Assembly: GCA_025934635.1 (NCBI GenBank)
Contig: JAICWX010000412.1
Span: 1 to 6,756 of the forward strand
DNA length: 6,756 bases
From: Streptosporangiaceae bacterium
GTDB taxonomy: Bacteria > Actinomycetota > Actinomycetes > Streptosporangiales > Streptosporangiaceae
Direction of reading: 5' to 3'
Position numbers and translations under genes: made by a program. Position 1 is the stretch's first letter. The number at the start of each line of letters is the position of its first letter. Below are positions 5,013 through 6,756 of this stretch, piece by piece. Under the pieces are notes generated by a model. It was not told the DNA's origin, searched no databases, and saw nothing but the letters and a program-made list of their open reading frames with translations.

Positions 5013-6550
5013 ATGTCTGAAGAATTGGGCGCCACCACCGGCGACGGCGAGGCCGCGGTGGAGGTCGTCGGCCTTCGCAAGACCTACCCGGCGGCGTTGA
5101 GGCAGTCAGCGGGATTGACTTCCAGGTGGCGCCGGGGGAGGTGTTCGGGCTGCTCGGCCCGAACGGGGCCGGGAAGTCGACCACGATCGGGATGCTGACC
5201 ACCACCATCAAGCCCACCAGCGGGTCAGCGCGGCTGGCCGGTTTCGACGTGGCCACCAAGCCCATCGCGGCGCGGCTGGTCAGCAGCGTCGTCTTCCAGG
5301 AGTCCGTGCTGGACGAGGCGCTGACCGGCCGCCGCAACCTTGAGCTGCACGCGCGGCTGTGGGGGATCCGCGCCGGACGCGGCCGGTAAGATCGCCGAGC
5401 TGGCCGGGGTGTTCGACCTGGCCGAGGTGCTGAACCGTCCCGCCGCCAGCTACAGCGGCGGCCAACGGCGGCGGCTGGAGATCGCCCGGGCGCTGGTGTC
5501 CGGGCCACGGGTGCTGTTCCTTGACGAGCCGACCGTCGGGCTGGACACCCGTATCCGCTACGAGCTACTGGACCTGATCAGCGCCCTGCGCGGGGCCACC
5601 GGCATGACGACCGTGCTCACCACCCACTACCTTGATGAGGCCGAACGGCTGTGCGACCGCATCGCCGTTATGCACCAGGGGACGATCGTGGCCCTGGACC
5701 GCCCACGCGCGCTGCTGGCCGGCCTGGGCGACGAGCTCATCGAGCTGCGCGTGCCCGACAACCCCGGCGGAGCGCTGGCCGCGATGCGCGGCCGCGGCCT
5801 GGCCGCCAGCGACGCGTTCGTCGTCGGCTCCACGCTGACCGTCCCACTGCGCGGCCACTCCGCCAGCGACACCACCGCCGCCATCGCCGGCCTGGGCATC
5901 CACGCCGAGGCCATCACCACCCGCAAGCCCACCCTGGACGACGTGTACCTGCAGCTGACCGGTAGCAGGCTCGCCGCCATCGGGGTCATCGTCGACCGGT
6001 CCACCGGGGCACGCCGCGAACTGCTCGCCGCACCCATCCCCCGCGCCCTGATCGTGCTGGGCAACCTGGCCGTGGCCATCGCAGTCAGCCTGCTGCAGGT
6101 CGCCGTCCTGATCGGCGCCGGCTGGCTGCGCGGCAGCCACTTCCACGCCACCGCCGCCGGCATCGGCTGGTCCGCCGGCGCCGTCCTGACCTTCACGGCG
6201 TTCATGTACGGCCTGTCGGAGATCCTCGCCAACCGGATCCCCACCCAGGACGAATACGTCGGGATCACCCCGGTCGTCGCGATCTTGCCCTGGTTCATCG
6301 CCGGGGCGCTGTTCCCGATCACCGCGCTGCCCGGCTGGCTCGCCGGGATCGCCCGCGCCCTGCCCACCACGCAGGCCCTGGCACTGCTGCGCTACGGCGC
6401 CCTCGACCGCACGGTGCCGGGCTGCACGACATCTGGGGCTTCACCAGCACCACCACCGACGCCACGCTCAGCATGCTGGTGCTGGCCGCCTGGGCGGCAC
6501 TCATCACCGCCGCCTCCATCCGCATCTTCACCCGCTCCGCGGTGACGTGA
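5013..6550 (+). pseudogene. DrrA/DrrB-like ABC exporter: ATPase fused to a partial permease, with three frameshifts
   Basis: Related intact systems encode a DrrA-type ATPase and a DrrB-type ABC-2 permease that export drugs or lipids. The ATG at 5013 (GAGGAG 6 bases upstream) opens a normal ATPase N-terminus (VEVVGLRKTYP). A base is missing near 5087-5090, and the next part (PGGVEAVSGIDF, Walker A GPNGAGKST at 5156-5182, VFQESVLDEALTGRRNL) is in another frame. A second shift near 5372-5378 returns to the first frame for YSGGQRRRLEIARAL, Walker B VLFLDEPTVGLD (from 5511) and the H-loop His at 5625. After the ATPase C-terminus (KPTLDDVYLQLTG) the frame runs at about 5964-5982 straight into mid-permease sequence (VIVDRSTGARRELLAAPIPR). 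The ATPase stop and the permease N-terminal half are therefore missing. A third shift near 6411-6414 moves the last membrane segment (LSMLVLAAWAALITAASI) into the frame ending at 6550. It lies 64 bases after the PPOX gene and probably belonged to the same operon. The neighbouring genes are intact, which favours true decay over poor sequence. Confidence 0.85.
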
Positions 6551-6623
6551 CGCCCACCAGCGGCCATAGCTGCTGCCCCGATCCCTGTCACCACGGGACC
6601 ATGATCCAGAAGGGTGAAACTAC

Positions 6624-6668
6624 TGGTGGGGCGGGTGGGGCTCGAACCCACGACCGGCGGATTATGAG
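6624..6668 (-). other. 3' half of a tRNA (anticodon CAT, probably Met): probable integration attachment site
   Basis: Read on the minus strand, this is a tRNA from the anticodon loop to CCA. It has loop CTCATAA (6668-6662, anticodon CAT), anticodon stem 3' strand TCCGC, a five-base variable loop and T stem GTGGG/CCCAC around TTCGAGC. Acceptor 3' strand CCGCCCC, discriminator A and CCA (6626-6624) follow. The 5' half is missing: the bases that should form the anticodon stem (GCGGA expected) read TACTT, and no D-arm or acceptor 5' strand is present up to the window edge. A break at the anticodon loop with the 3' end kept is the form left by tyrosine integrases that use the tRNA 3' end as core. 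The flank on the tRNA 5' side (6669 onward) would then be the element, and the lower coordinates the chromosome. It is not a working tRNA. CAT could also be the isoleucine tRNA with modified C. Confidence 0.75.
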
Positions 6669-6756
6669 AAGTACGGCCCGGTGCATCGTAGGCACTACCT
6701 GCACAGATATTACGAAGCGGTGCCACTGATGGCTCTGATCGCACCGTTCGCACCCA

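Noticed and set aside
5087..5378. Programmed ribosomal frameshifting in the ABC gene
   Set aside because: There is no slippery heptamer or obvious stimulatory structure. Three shifts plus an internal deletion fit decay better.
5565..6370. Minus-strand open frames opposite the ABC exporter
   Set aside because: They are low-complexity G/A/Q-rich or S/R-rich translations opposite clear ABC motifs.
6586..6612. TGTCACC near the right end as another ECF41-type promoter
   Set aside because: No CGTC lies at the required spacing, and no gene follows it.
1..6756. CRISPR array, insertion sequence or toxin-antitoxin pair
   Set aside because: No spaced direct repeats, transposase motifs or paired small genes of that type were seen.

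Overview
The window is GC-rich DNA with strongly GC-biased third codon positions and GGAG-type ribosome binding sites. It carries two enzymes of families typical of cofactor F420 users, next to a sigma factor fused to a SnoaL-like domain. Together these point to an actinomycete chromosome (Actinomycetota). The species cannot be told from the sequence.

Layout, left to right. Positions 1-650 (minus) hold the N-terminal two thirds or so of a phospholipase D / cardiolipin synthase-like gene that runs off the left edge; its base composition is visibly lower in GC than the rest. Positions 651-1069 have no convincing gene. A two-gene minus-strand unit follows: a carboxymuconolactone decarboxylase (CMD)-like protein (1516-2079) and then a VOC/glyoxalase-fold protein (1070-1450). 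Diverging from it at 2296-3201 (plus) is an ECF sigma factor with a C-terminal SnoaL-like domain (ECF41-like). Next, on the plus strand, come an NADPH-dependent FMN reductase (3342-3986), an overlapping Ddn-type deazaflavin-dependent oxidoreductase (3983-4456) and a PPOX-type, possibly F420-binding, oxidoreductase (4505-4948). A DrrA/DrrB-like ABC exporter (5013-6550) follows; it is broken by three frameshifts and an internal deletion that joins ATPase to permease. At 6624-6668 (minus) lies the 3' half of a tRNA with anticodon CAT, cut exactly at the start of the anticodon loop, which looks like the attachment-site scar of an integrated element.

The main result is a compact, self-contained regulon. 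The motif TGTCAC-N17-CGTC (heptamer TGTCACN, then a 16-base spacer) occurs three times with identical spacing, always upstream of a gene and in the right orientation: before the CMD gene (2165-2139, minus), before the sigma gene itself (2191-2217, plus) and before the FMN reductase gene (3236-3262, plus). This matches the promoter known for ECF41 sigma factors. The copies share extra bases: TCC shortly after the -35 element, T just before CGTC and CT just after it. The simplest reading is that the sigma factor activates itself, the CMD-VOC unit, and a flavin/F420 redox operon that once included an exporter. This would suit a response that detoxifies redox-active or aromatic compounds, but the inducing signal and substrates are not visible. 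The sigma factor lacks clear forms of two ECF41 signature motifs, and the CMD-like protein contains no cysteine at all, so both look like divergent members of their families.
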